From an uncultured Bifidobacteriaceae bacterium (GTDB lineage: Bacteria > Actinomycetota > Actinomycetes > Actinomycetales > Bifidobacteriaceae), in assembly GCA_947253155.1 (NCBI GenBank), contig CAMXYK010000022.1, positions 1 through 15,455 of the forward strand: a stretch of DNA of 15,455 bases, in the 5' to 3' direction. This document shows positions 1-6,404 of this stretch, piece by piece. Under the pieces are notes generated by a model. The model was not told the DNA's origin. It saw only the letters and a list, made by a program, of their open reading frames with translations, and ran no database searches. The position numbers were made by a program, and so were the translations under genes. Each line of letters begins with the position of its first letter. Position 1 is the first letter of the stretch.

Positions 1-6
1 GATTGA

Positions 7-13
7 TTCCTTT
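7..13 (-). promoter_or_regulatory. Possible ribosome binding site for a gene off the left edge
   Basis: On the minus strand this reads AAAGGAA, followed by ATCAATC to the window edge. That is a suitable distance for a start codon just outside. After nrdH and nrdI the expected next gene is nrdE, the large subunit of class Ib ribonucleotide reductase. The identity of that gene is inferred from the usual nrdHIEF order and cannot be seen here. Confidence 0.35.
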
Positions 14-51
14 CTTTTACGCGTTGCGCTTACTTTTTAAACGCTGCTGTT

Positions 52-103
52 TTTATTTATTTATTTATTTATTGCTTTATTTATTTGATGCTTTATTTAT
101 TGC
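52..103. repeat. TTTA tetranucleotide repeat downstream of nrdI
   Basis: Five perfect TTTA units run from 52 to 71. Two near-identical copies of TGCTTTATTTATT follow at 73 and 89, with a 16-bp period. The tract sits between the nrdI stop and the probable start of the next nrd gene. Slipped-strand change in copy number is plausible but not shown. Confidence 0.8.
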
Positions 104-107
104 TTGC

Positions 108-599
108 TTATTTTGCTTCTTTTAATTGCCTTAAAAATCTAGGTATTCCATGCGCGACTTTTTCAATATCTTCTTGAGTTCCCGTTAACTCAAACGAATA
201 CATATTTGGAATAGCACACTTTCCGGCAATCTGACCGCCTGCAGCGCAATAAGCATCTCCAAAATTCGTATTTCCGGAAGAAATTACGCCGCGAATAAAG
301 GAACGATTTTCGCGATTATTTAGGAATTTGCGCACTTGCATTGGTATTGCTTTTGAAATATTTCCGCCGCCGTAAGTTGGCACGATTAGCACATACGGTT
401 CGCGCACATTTAATTCCGGATCTTTCGGACGAAGCGGTATGCGGTACACGTTTACGTTATTGCTTGGAAAATCGCAATTTTTCACAAATCTTAACGTGTT
501 TTCGGAAACTGATGAAAAATATACTACAGCTCCGATTGATTCGCCTTGTGCTCGAGATTCTGGTTCGCTTGGTTTTGTGATGCTTTCCTGTTCACACAT
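108..599 (-). CDS. nrdI: NrdI, flavodoxin-like class Ib ribonucleotide reductase maturation protein
   Basis: NrdI is a small FMN protein that supplies the oxidant used to build the dimanganese-tyrosyl radical cofactor of NrdF in class Ib ribonucleotide reductase. The 163-residue product shows the family pattern: a phosphate-loop-like stretch YFSSVSENTLRFV near residues 27-39, PTYGGG near 74-79, and SSGNTNFGDAYCAAGGQIA near 107-125, followed by the FELTGTQED segment. The N-terminus carries about 22 extra polar residues before the first strand compared with the usual form I remember. No other ATG lies before the flavodoxin core, so the ATG at 599 is kept. It begins 3 bases after the nrdH stop, which implies co-transcription and possibly coupled translation. 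The catalytic subunit genes are not in the window. Confidence 0.95.
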   Translation of the reverse strand: MCEQESITKPSEPESRAQGESIGAVVYFSSVSENTLRFVKNCDFPSNNVNVYRIPLRPKDPELNVREPYVLIVPTYGGGNISKAIPMQVRKFLNNRENRSFIRGVISSGNTNFGDAYCAAGGQIAGKCAIPNMYSFELTGTQEDIEKVAHGIPRFLRQLKEAK

Positions 600-602
600 T
601 TC

Positions 603-863
603 TCATGCTTCTTTTGCTGTTTCTGCGGAAGTTCCGAGTCTATCTGCAATTTGTGCGATTAAATCTGGGCGATATCCGCTCCAGGATGCATCTGGCGCAA
701 TTACTACAGGCGCTTGACGGTATCCTGCATTGCGTAGCTGATCTAATGCTTCAGGACTTTTGGATAAATCAACAGTTTCAAAATTCACTCCGAGTTTTGT
801 GAACTGTCGCTTAGTTGCATCACACTGTGGGCAATGAGGTTTGGTAAACACTGTAATTGTCAT
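603..863 (-). CDS. nrdH: NrdH glutaredoxin-like redoxin
   Basis: NrdH is the electron donor to class Ib ribonucleotide reductase and is itself reduced by thioredoxin reductase. The 86-residue length is typical. The redox-active pair is C11-P-Q-C14 within TKPHCPQCDAT, and the substrate-recognition segment SGYRPDLI lies near residues 61-68, as in NrdH proteins rather than ordinary glutaredoxins. Family members I recall often have CVQC or CMQC, so the proline is a mild variation. The start at 863 is supported by AGAGGAGA (869-876 on the minus strand) six bases upstream. It is the first gene of the operon, with nrdI immediately behind it and two NrdR-like boxes about 80-130 bases upstream. Confidence 0.95.
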   Translation of the reverse strand: MTITVFTKPHCPQCDATKRQFTKLGVNFETVDLSKSPEALDQLRNAGYRQAPVVIAPDASWSGYRPDLIAQIADRLGTSAETAKEA

Positions 864-944
864 TTCAATCTCCTCTGGTGATGGGGAATTTCGTAATTCC
901 TGGTTGTATCGACAAAAGCCAAGAAGCTAGCTTACTCCGAATAA

Positions 945-960
945 GCACTATTTATAGTGG
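945..960 (-). promoter_or_regulatory. NrdR box 1, proximal to nrdH
   Basis: The core is CACTAT-TT-ATAGTG, a perfect palindrome of 6-base arms, and about 13 of 16 positions agree with the known NrdR consensus (acaCwAtATaTwGwgt). On the minus strand it contains TATAAA, which could be the nrdH -10 element, so NrdR binding would block the promoter. The role is inferred from the family; the palindrome is directly visible. Confidence 0.85.
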
Positions 961-976
961 TGTGTCGATTGTGCAA

Positions 977-992
977 ACACTACATATAGTTA
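977..992 (-). promoter_or_regulatory. NrdR box 2, distal to nrdH
   Basis: ACACTACATATAGTTA resembles the NrdR consensus, with a strong left half. Its centre is 32 bp from the centre of box 1, close to three helical turns, which is the paired arrangement expected for NrdR operators in front of ribonucleotide reductase operons. Confidence 0.8.
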
Positions 993-995
993 TTG

Positions 996-1077
996 TTTTA
1001 AATAGCTAAAAATAGCGTGTTTGTAAGCGTGTCGTGTTTTGTAAGCGGAATATGGGCTTAGTTTTAGCTATTAAAAA
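996..1077. repeat. Inverted repeat in the nrdH/gnd spacer
   Basis: Arms 996-1011 (TTTTAAATAGCTAAAA) and 1062-1077 (TTTTAGCTATTAAAAA) are complementary over 16 positions with a single A-A mismatch, separated by 50 bases. The loop holds a direct repeat, GTGTTTGTAAGCG at 1017 and GTGTTTTGTAAGCG at 1034. The rest of the 864-1286 spacer contains a smaller hairpin TTGCGTT (1164-1170)/AACGCAA (1185-1191) and no coding sequence I can support. I could not place a convincing gnd promoter. Confidence 0.6.
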
Positions 1078-1286
1078 TGTAATTTTTCTCACAAAATTTA
1101 TATTTGCAACTACTTAATTTGTATATTGCGAAGCCTTGTGCATATCCGTCGATAAAATTAAAGTTGCGTTTCTTGAAGGGGCGTAACGCAAAGTAAAAAA
1201 TTGTGCATTTTATAGTTAATGCAGATTGCTTGAGTGCGCAAAGCGTGCGTGCAAACAAAACAAAATACAAGATAAGAGGTGTCATA

Positions 1287-2741
1287 ATGACTCAAGCTCA
1301 GGCAAATATTGGCGTTGTTGGCTTGGCGGCCATGGGTTCTAATTTAGCGCGTAATCTTGCGCACCATGGAAATACTGTTGCTGTTTACAATCGCCACTAT
1401 TCTCGCACCGAAACTTTGATGAACGAGCACGGTAGCGAAGGTGCTTTCGTTCCTGCAAAAACTGTTGAGGAATTTGTGGCCTCTCTAAAGCGTCCGCGCA
1501 CGGCGATTATTATGGTAAAAGCTGGTGTTCCTACGGATGCTGTGATTGAAGAACTTGCAAATGCTATGGAGCCGGGAGATATTATCGTTGACGGCGGAAA
1601 CTCCTACTTTGAAGATACGATTCGCAGAGAGCGTGATATCCGCGCGCGTGGTCTTCATTACGTTGGTTGCGGTGTTTCTGGAGGCGAAGAAGGAGCTTTG
1701 CGCGGTCCTTCTATGATGCCTGGTGGCACTGAGGAATCTTGGAAGACTCTTGGCCCTATTTTGAAGTCGATTGCGGCTGTTGCAGAAGGCGAGCCTTGCG
1801 TAACGCATATTGGTACCGACGGTGCTGGCCACTTTGTAAAGATGGTTCATAACGGCATTGAGTACTCGGATATGCAGCTTATTGCCGAAAGCTACGATTT
1901 AATGCTTCGCGGCTTAGGTATGAAGTCCGACGAAATTGCAGACGTGTTCAGCGAGTGGAATAAGGGTGAGCTTGATTCTTATTTGATTGAGATTACTGCG
2001 GATGTGCTTCGCCAGAAGGATGCTAAGACTGGTAAGCCTTTGGTTGAGATAATGGTTGATCACGCTGGCATGAAGGGCACTGGCACTTGGACTGTGCAGT
2101 CTGCTCTTTCGCTTGGAATTCCAGTTACTGGTATTGCTGAAGCTGTGTTTGCTCGCGGACTTTCTAGCCAAGTTGCTTTGCGTGAAGCTGCTGAAAACCA
2201 AGGTTTGACTGGTCCGGAAGTGCATTTTGATTTGAACGATGATGAGCGCAAGGCGTTTATTGAAGATATTCGCCAAGCTTTGTACGCTTCTAAGATTGTT
2301 TCTTACGCTCAAGGCTTCGACGAGATTGCGGCAGCTGCAATTGAGCATGATTGGAAGATTGACCAAGCTGCTGTTGCTCGCATTTGGCGAGGTGGCTGCA
2401 TTATTCGCGCTCAGTTCTTGAACCGTGTTTCTGAGGCTTTTGAGTCCGGTGAAGCAAGCGTTTCGTTGCTTTTCGCTCCGTACTTTAAGGATGCTATTGA
2501 AAAGTCGCAAGCTGCTTGGCGTCGTGTTATTGCGCGTGCAGTTGAGCATGGAGTGCCTGTTCCAGCATTCTCTAGCTTGCTTGCGTACTACGATGGATTG
2601 CGTTCCAAGCGTTTGCCAGCTTCGCTTATTCAGGCTCAGCGTGATTTCTTCGGCGCTCACACTTACGGTCGCATTGACGAGCCGGGCGTATTCCACACTT
2701 TGTGGGCAGAGACTAATCGCCCAGAAGTAAAGCAAGATTAA
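1287..2741 (+). CDS. gnd: 6-phosphogluconate dehydrogenase, decarboxylating
   Basis: The enzyme oxidises 6-phosphogluconate to ribulose-5-phosphate and CO2 with reduction of NADP+, the last step of the oxidative pentose phosphate branch. At 484 residues it is the full-length dimeric type. Visible are the nucleotide-binding N-terminus GVVGLAAMGSNLARNL (9-24), VDGGNSYFEDT, the family signature GVSGGEEGALRGPSMMPGG, the catalytic Lys185 and Glu192 in KMVHNGIEY, RGGCIIRAQFL, and the C-terminal FFGAHTYGRID. An open frame extends upstream to 1203, but the start at 1287 matches the family N-terminus and has AAGAGG at 1274-1279, seven bases before ATG. It converges on pgl, which catalyses the preceding step, and the two share one terminator. 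Confidence 0.97.
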   Translation: MTQAQANIGVVGLAAMGSNLARNLAHHGNTVAVYNRHYSRTETLMNEHGSEGAFVPAKTVEEFVASLKRPRTAIIMVKAGVPTDAVIEELANAMEPGDIIVDGGNSYFEDTIRRERDIRARGLHYVGCGVSGGEEGALRGPSMMPGGTEESWKTLGPILKSIAAVAEGEPCVTHIGTDGAGHFVKMVHNGIEYSDMQLIAESYDLMLRGLGMKSDEIADVFSEWNKGELDSYLIEITADVLRQKDAKTGKPLVEIMVDHAGMKGTGTWTVQSALSLGIPVTGIAEAVFARGLSSQVALREAAENQGLTGPEVHFDLNDDERKAFIEDIRQALYASKIVSYAQGFDEIAAAAIEHDWKIDQAAVARIWRGGCIIRAQFLNRVSEAFESGEASVSLLFAPYFKDAIEKSQAAWRRVIARAVEHGVPVPAFSSLLAYYDGLRSKRLPASLIQAQRDFFGAHTYGRIDEPGVFHTLWAETNRPEVKQD

Positions 2742-2762
2742 AACAAATAATATTTATAGATA

Positions 2763-2795
2763 ACAGGCTTCTGTATTTGTTATGCAGAAGCCTGT
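2763..2795. terminator. Bidirectional hairpin terminator between gnd and pgl
   Basis: ACAGGCTTCTG (2763-2773) pairs perfectly with CAGAAGCCTGT (2785-2795), giving an 11-bp stem with an 11-base loop. On the plus strand it is followed by ATTTTATT, and on the minus strand by an AT-rich run. It lies 21 bases after the gnd stop and 27 bases past the pgl stop, so it should end both transcripts. Confidence 0.85.
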
Positions 2796-2822
2796 ATTTT
2801 ATTGTGCTGAATATTATGCAGA

Positions 2823-3647
2823 TTATTGAATTGCAGCTTGCAAAGTTTCTGCGGTGGTTAGCCAAGAGATTTCGTCAGTTCCGTTTGCAAAAGACGCAGG
2901 ATAATCAGGATTATTAGCTTCCGAAAGTGCGTTCATTAAAGCAGCGCCCTTTTCTGCGCCGGCAGTCAAAAACCAAGTGCGGCGACTGTGAGCTAGCACA
3001 GGAACTGTAAGCGACAATCGCATTGGCGGCAACTTAGGGGAGTGGTTTACGCCAACAACAATGCGCTCGCGATTATTAACTTGCGGCAATCCCGGGAAAA
3101 GCGAGGCCATATGTGCGTCTGGGCCCATGCCAAGAATCGCTAAATCAAATACTGGCTCTGACCCAAGTAATCCTATAATTTCTTCCTCATAGTCGTGCGC
3201 TGCCGCATCTAAAATAGCGTCATTTTCAGCGTCGCTGGCTTTTGCAATTTCCTCCGCACTACGCTCATCTGCTGGCATCTCGTGAATATGAGATTCTGCC
3301 AAAGCTTTATTAGAAGTAAGTAAGTCAAGCAGCGCTTCGCGAGTTTTACGCGCGTTGCGATCCTCTCTATCATAAGCTACGAAACGCTCATCTGCCCACC
3401 AAATATGCACTAAATTCCAATTAATCGCTGGCAAAAGTGGGTTGCTAGCAAGCATTTGAAACATGCGAATTGAATCCGTGCCGCCAGTAAGAAGTAAATG
3501 GAATGGTTGATTGAGATTTTGCACATTATTTTGTGACTCCATAATAAACGTTACTAAGCGTTGAGCTGCAACGGCTGAAAGTACATCGGGATTATTGTAG
3601 CCGTAAACGTTTGCGTTGTGTGCAAAAGTAACTTCATTATCTGTCAT
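2823..3647 (-). CDS. pgl: 6-phosphogluconolactonase
   Basis: The enzyme hydrolyses 6-phosphogluconolactone to 6-phosphogluconate, between Zwf and Gnd. The 274-residue product shows the sugar-isomerase-like fold motifs: LLTGGTDSIRMFQML near 52-66, HIWWADERFV near 83-92, and LGMGPDAHMASLFPG near 172-186. The last motif usually reads DGH in well-studied members; here it is D177-A178-H179, with the catalytic His retained. The start at 3647 has AAAGGA at 3654-3659. The gene follows opcA on the same strand after a 91-base gap that holds a tandem repeat, so it is probably the third gene of zwf-opcA-pgl. Confidence 0.95.
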   Translation of the reverse strand: MTDNEVTFAHNANVYGYNNPDVLSAVAAQRLVTFIMESQNNVQNLNQPFHLLLTGGTDSIRMFQMLASNPLLPAINWNLVHIWWADERFVAYDREDRNARKTREALLDLLTSNKALAESHIHEMPADERSAEEIAKASDAENDAILDAAAHDYEEEIIGLLGSEPVFDLAILGMGPDAHMASLFPGLPQVNNRERIVVGVNHSPKLPPMRLSLTVPVLAHSRRTWFLTAGAEKGAALMNALSEANNPDYPASFANGTDEISWLTTAETLQAAIQ

Positions 3648-3673
3648 AGTTATTCCTTTTATGCAATTAAAAA

Positions 3674-3709
3674 TGTTTCACTCGCTGTTTCACACGCTGT
3701 TTCACACGC
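3674..3709. repeat. Three tandem 12-bp repeats between opcA and pgl
   Basis: The unit TGTTTCACACGC occurs at 3686-3697 and 3698-3709, and with one change (TGTTTCACTCGC) at 3674-3685; a fourth partial copy, TGTTTT, follows. The repeats lie in the untranslated gap just upstream of the pgl ribosome binding site. They could bind a regulator, tune pgl expression through copy number, or be neutral. Confidence 0.9.
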
Positions 3710-3738
3710 TGTTTTAAGTTTTTGTCTTTTTTATAGAC

Positions 3739-4680
3739 CTAATTATTTTCTGCAGGATTATCTCGAACCAGCTGCGCGTAAATTTCGTCCGGATCAATGC
3801 GTCGCAATTCCTCACTTAAGCAATCATCCAAAGTGCGAATAGGAAGCGCAATAGGCTGAGCAGTCTGATAGGGAAGACTAATTAAAGCCTGATCTCCTCC
3901 AGCAGGGCGAGTAAGAGACAATGTGCCGTCCTCGCGCTCTAAAGTTACGGAAGTAATAGCTTTAGCATCAGGATTTTCGACTATTTCTACAGGCACACGC
4001 AAACTGCTCTTAAGCCAAGCCGCAAGCAAATGCAAAGAAACATAGTGCGTAGGGCCGGTAACTTTTGCGCTAGTAATTGGCAAATGTGGAGGCTGATCAA
4101 GCATAGAAGCAAGTAAAGCACGCCATGGAGTAAGACGCGTCCAAGACAAATCTGCATCTTGCGGAGACCAGTTTTTGCGCAAGTTTTGAACAGTTTTAAG
4201 AGTGTCATCTGCGCGCTGAGCGTCAGTAATTCTGCTACTAGCCATAGCTCCAAGCAAATCGTGAGCAGGATCTTCAGGAGCGTTCGTTGGCCACCAAGCT
4301 ACAATCGGTGCATCCGGCACAAGCAGCGGAATAACAAGCGTATCCGGGTGACGCACCAAGCCGTTATGCGGATACAAAATAATAATTTCGCCAGCTCCAG
4401 CATCAGCGCCAAAACGCACTTGAGCGTCAAGATTTGGCACAATTTCTCCGCGTTCAGCAGCATCCTCGCTAGACCAGTCTCGAACCATAGCAATAACTCG
4501 GCAAGGATGCTCGCGACTTGCAGCATTAGCAGCTTCGAGAGCATGCTCCAATTCCTTAAGATCCGTGTCGATTAAAAGAGTAAGCACGCGTCCGGTTGCA
4601 GATTCTCCGCGCTCTTCGTGCAATTCGTCGATTTTTTGCGAAATTTTACTTGTATTAGTATCAGGAAGGTTGATAATCAT
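3739..4680 (-). CDS. opcA: OpcA, glucose-6-phosphate dehydrogenase assembly/activity protein
   Basis: OpcA proteins of actinobacteria and cyanobacteria associate with glucose-6-phosphate dehydrogenase and are needed for its full activity. The 313-residue product has the recognisable family segments RVLTLLIDTDLKELE near 35-49, the polar-rich middle AQVRFGADAGAGEIIILYPH, and LVPDAPIVAWWPTNAPEDPA near 125-144, with DPDEIYAQL close to the C-terminus. The start at 4680 is chosen over a TTG at 4692: GGAGG (4686-4690 on the minus strand) is ideally placed for 4680, and the ATG overlaps the zwf stop as ATGA. That overlap indicates translational coupling, which fits a 1:1 partner of Zwf. Confidence 0.93.
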   Translation of the reverse strand: MIINLPDTNTSKISQKIDELHEERGESATGRVLTLLIDTDLKELEHALEAANAASREHPCRVIAMVRDWSSEDAAERGEIVPNLDAQVRFGADAGAGEIIILYPHNGLVRHPDTLVIPLLVPDAPIVAWWPTNAPEDPAHDLLGAMASSRITDAQRADDTLKTVQNLRKNWSPQDADLSWTRLTPWRALLASMLDQPPHLPITSAKVTGPTHYVSLHLLAAWLKSSLRVPVEIVENPDAKAITSVTLEREDGTLSLTRPAGGDQALISLPYQTAQPIALPIRTLDDCLSEELRRIDPDEIYAQLVRDNPAENN

Positions 4681-6257
4681 GGCAGCCTCCAATGGCGATT
4701 ATTACGAGCAAGCATATCGTCAGCTTCCTTAGGACCCCAAGTTCCAGCGCGATACGGCTGTGGCTGTGTGCCAAGGGAACTCCAGAAGTCCTCAATAGGG
4801 TCCAAAATCTTCCAGCTCAAATCTACTTCTTCAGTAGTTGGGAACAGTGGTGGCTCCCCAAGAAGAACGTCAAGAATTAAGCGCTCGTAAGCTTCAGGTG
4901 AGCTTTCTGTAAATGAACGTCCGTAGCTAAAGTCCATAGAAACGTCGCGAACTTCCATAGCAGTTCCGCCAGGAACTTTTGCGCCGAAACGCATAGTAAC
5001 ACCCTCGTCTGGCTGCACGCGAATCACAATCGCATTGCTACCAAGCTCTCGAACAGCAGTTGATTCAAACGGCAAGTGCGGAGCGCGTTTAAAAATCACG
5101 GCAATTTCCGTAACGCGCTTTCCTAAACGTTTGCCGGTTCGCAAATAGAATGGCACTCCAGCCCAGCGGCGAGTATCAACATCTAGTCGCACGGCAGCAT
5201 ACGTTTCAGTAGTGCTTTTAGGATCGATTCCTTGCTCTTCCAAATAACCAACTGCTTTATAAGAGCCTTGCCATCCTGCTGCATACTGTCCGCGAGCAGT
5301 ATTTGCTGCCAAATCGTTAGGCAAACGAATAGCAGATAAAACTTTCGTTTTTTCTGCAGTTAAATCGCTAGCACGGAAACTTACAGGCTCTTCCATAGCG
5401 GTAAGTGCCATAAGCTGAAGCAAGTGGTTCTGAATAACATCGCGCGCAGCACCAATGCCGTCGTAATAACCGGCACGTCCGCCAATACCAATATCTTCAG
5501 CCATCGTAATCTGCACGTGGTCAACATAATTCGCGTTCCAAATCGGCTCGTACATTGCGTTAGCAAAACGGAAGGCCAGCAGATTTTGCACTGTTTCCTT
5601 ACCCAAGTAATGGTCGATTCTAAATACGGAATTAGGGTCAAAAACTTCAGAAACAACGCGGTCTAATTCACGTGCGCTCGCTAAATCATGGCCGAAAGGC
5701 TTTTCAATAATTACGCGGCGCCACGCGTGTTCGGAAGAGTGAGAGAGTCCGGATGCTGCCAATTGTTTTGCAACAATAGGGAAGCTTGAAGGCGGAATAG
5801 ACATGTAAAATGCGTGGTTTCCGCGCGTACCGCGATCCCTATCTAACTCGTTTACCGTTTTGCTTAAACGCTCAAACGCAGAAGCATCGTCAAAAGTGCC
5901 GCGCACAAAACGTATGCCTTTTGCAAGATTAATCCAAGTTGACTCACGAAATGGAGTACGGCAATGCTGCTCAATATTTTCGCGCACAAAGTTTACGAAA
6001 TGCTCATCCGTCCAATCTCTTCTCGCAAAACCTGTTAAACCAAATCCTGGCGGAAGAAGTCCACGATTCGCTAAATCGTACACTGCTGGCATAAGCTTTT
6101 TGCGTGCTAAATCGCCTGTAATTCCAAAAATTACCAAACTGCACGGGCCAGCGATGCGAGCTAAACGCAAGTCGCGCGGATCTCGCAATGGGTTCGTCCA
6201 CGCAGACTCGTCATCAGTAGCGTGTTGCGTGTTAAAAGGAATCCTCAACTCAGTCAT
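4677..6257 (-). CDS. zwf: Glucose-6-phosphate 1-dehydrogenase
   Basis: Zwf oxidises glucose-6-phosphate to 6-phosphogluconolactone with NADP+, the committed step of the oxidative pentose phosphate branch. The 526-residue product carries FGITGDLARKKLMPAVYDL (the GxxGDLAxKK coenzyme motif) near residues 44-62, VIIEKPFGHDL near 183-193, and the active-site signature RIDHYLGKE with the catalytic His near 216. Two in-frame ATGs, 6266 and 6257, are possible. Neither has a strong ribosome binding site; 6257 is preferred because GATGG stands seven bases before it and MTELRIPFN is a natural N-terminus. It is the first gene of zwf-opcA-pgl, with a plausible promoter about 65-95 bases upstream. Confidence 0.96.
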   Translation of the reverse strand: MTELRIPFNTQHATDDESAWTNPLRDPRDLRLARIAGPCSLVIFGITGDLARKKLMPAVYDLANRGLLPPGFGLTGFARRDWTDEHFVNFVRENIEQHCRTPFRESTWINLAKGIRFVRGTFDDASAFERLSKTVNELDRDRGTRGNHAFYMSIPPSSFPIVAKQLAASGLSHSSEHAWRRVIIEKPFGHDLASARELDRVVSEVFDPNSVFRIDHYLGKETVQNLLAFRFANAMYEPIWNANYVDHVQITMAEDIGIGGRAGYYDGIGAARDVIQNHLLQLMALTAMEEPVSFRASDLTAEKTKVLSAIRLPNDLAANTARGQYAAGWQGSYKAVGYLEEQGIDPKSTTETYAAVRLDVDTRRWAGVPFYLRTGKRLGKRVTEIAVIFKRAPHLPFESTAVRELGSNAIVIRVQPDEGVTMRFGAKVPGGTAMEVRDVSMDFSYGRSFTESSPEAYERLILDVLLGEPPLFPTTEEVDLSWKILDPIEDFWSSLGTQPQPYRAGTWGPKEADDMLARNNRHWRLP

Positions 6258-6321
6258 ATATACCATCGTAATATTTTGACGCTATTTTTCCTACTCGAGT
6301 TGCTATTTTAGTTACATTTTC

Positions 6322-6350
6322 GATATAGGATTTTCTTGTAGCTAACGCAA
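6322..6350 (-). promoter_or_regulatory. Probable zwf promoter
   Basis: On the minus strand, TTGCGT (6345-6350) and TATATC (6322-6327) are separated by exactly 17 bases, an acceptable housekeeping-sigma promoter. Transcription would begin near 6315, giving a leader of roughly 58 bases before the zwf start at 6257. Confidence 0.5.
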
Positions 6351-6404
6351 AATCGTTACGTTTGTTAAAATCTGAGTTTTTAAAATGCGTTAATTCCTTT
6401 TAAA

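Noticed and set aside
1203..1286. 28-residue N-terminal extension of gnd
   Set aside because: The family N-terminus begins at MTQAQANIGVVGLAAMG, and a good ribosome binding site precedes 1287; the upstream part is unrelated to the family.
1914..2735. 273-codon open frame on the minus strand inside gnd
   Set aside because: It lies fully antisense to the well-supported gnd gene, has no recognisable domain or ribosome binding site, and its composition is that of a shadow frame.
3674..3709. Possible miniature CRISPR array
   Set aside because: The 12-base units are contiguous with no unique spacers, and no cas genes are present.
3618..3842. Plus-strand 74-codon frame covering the 12-bp repeats (repeated VSHA peptide)
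   Set aside because: It overlaps the ends of pgl and opcA on the opposite strand and has no ribosome binding site. The peptide repeat is a by-product of the DNA repeat.
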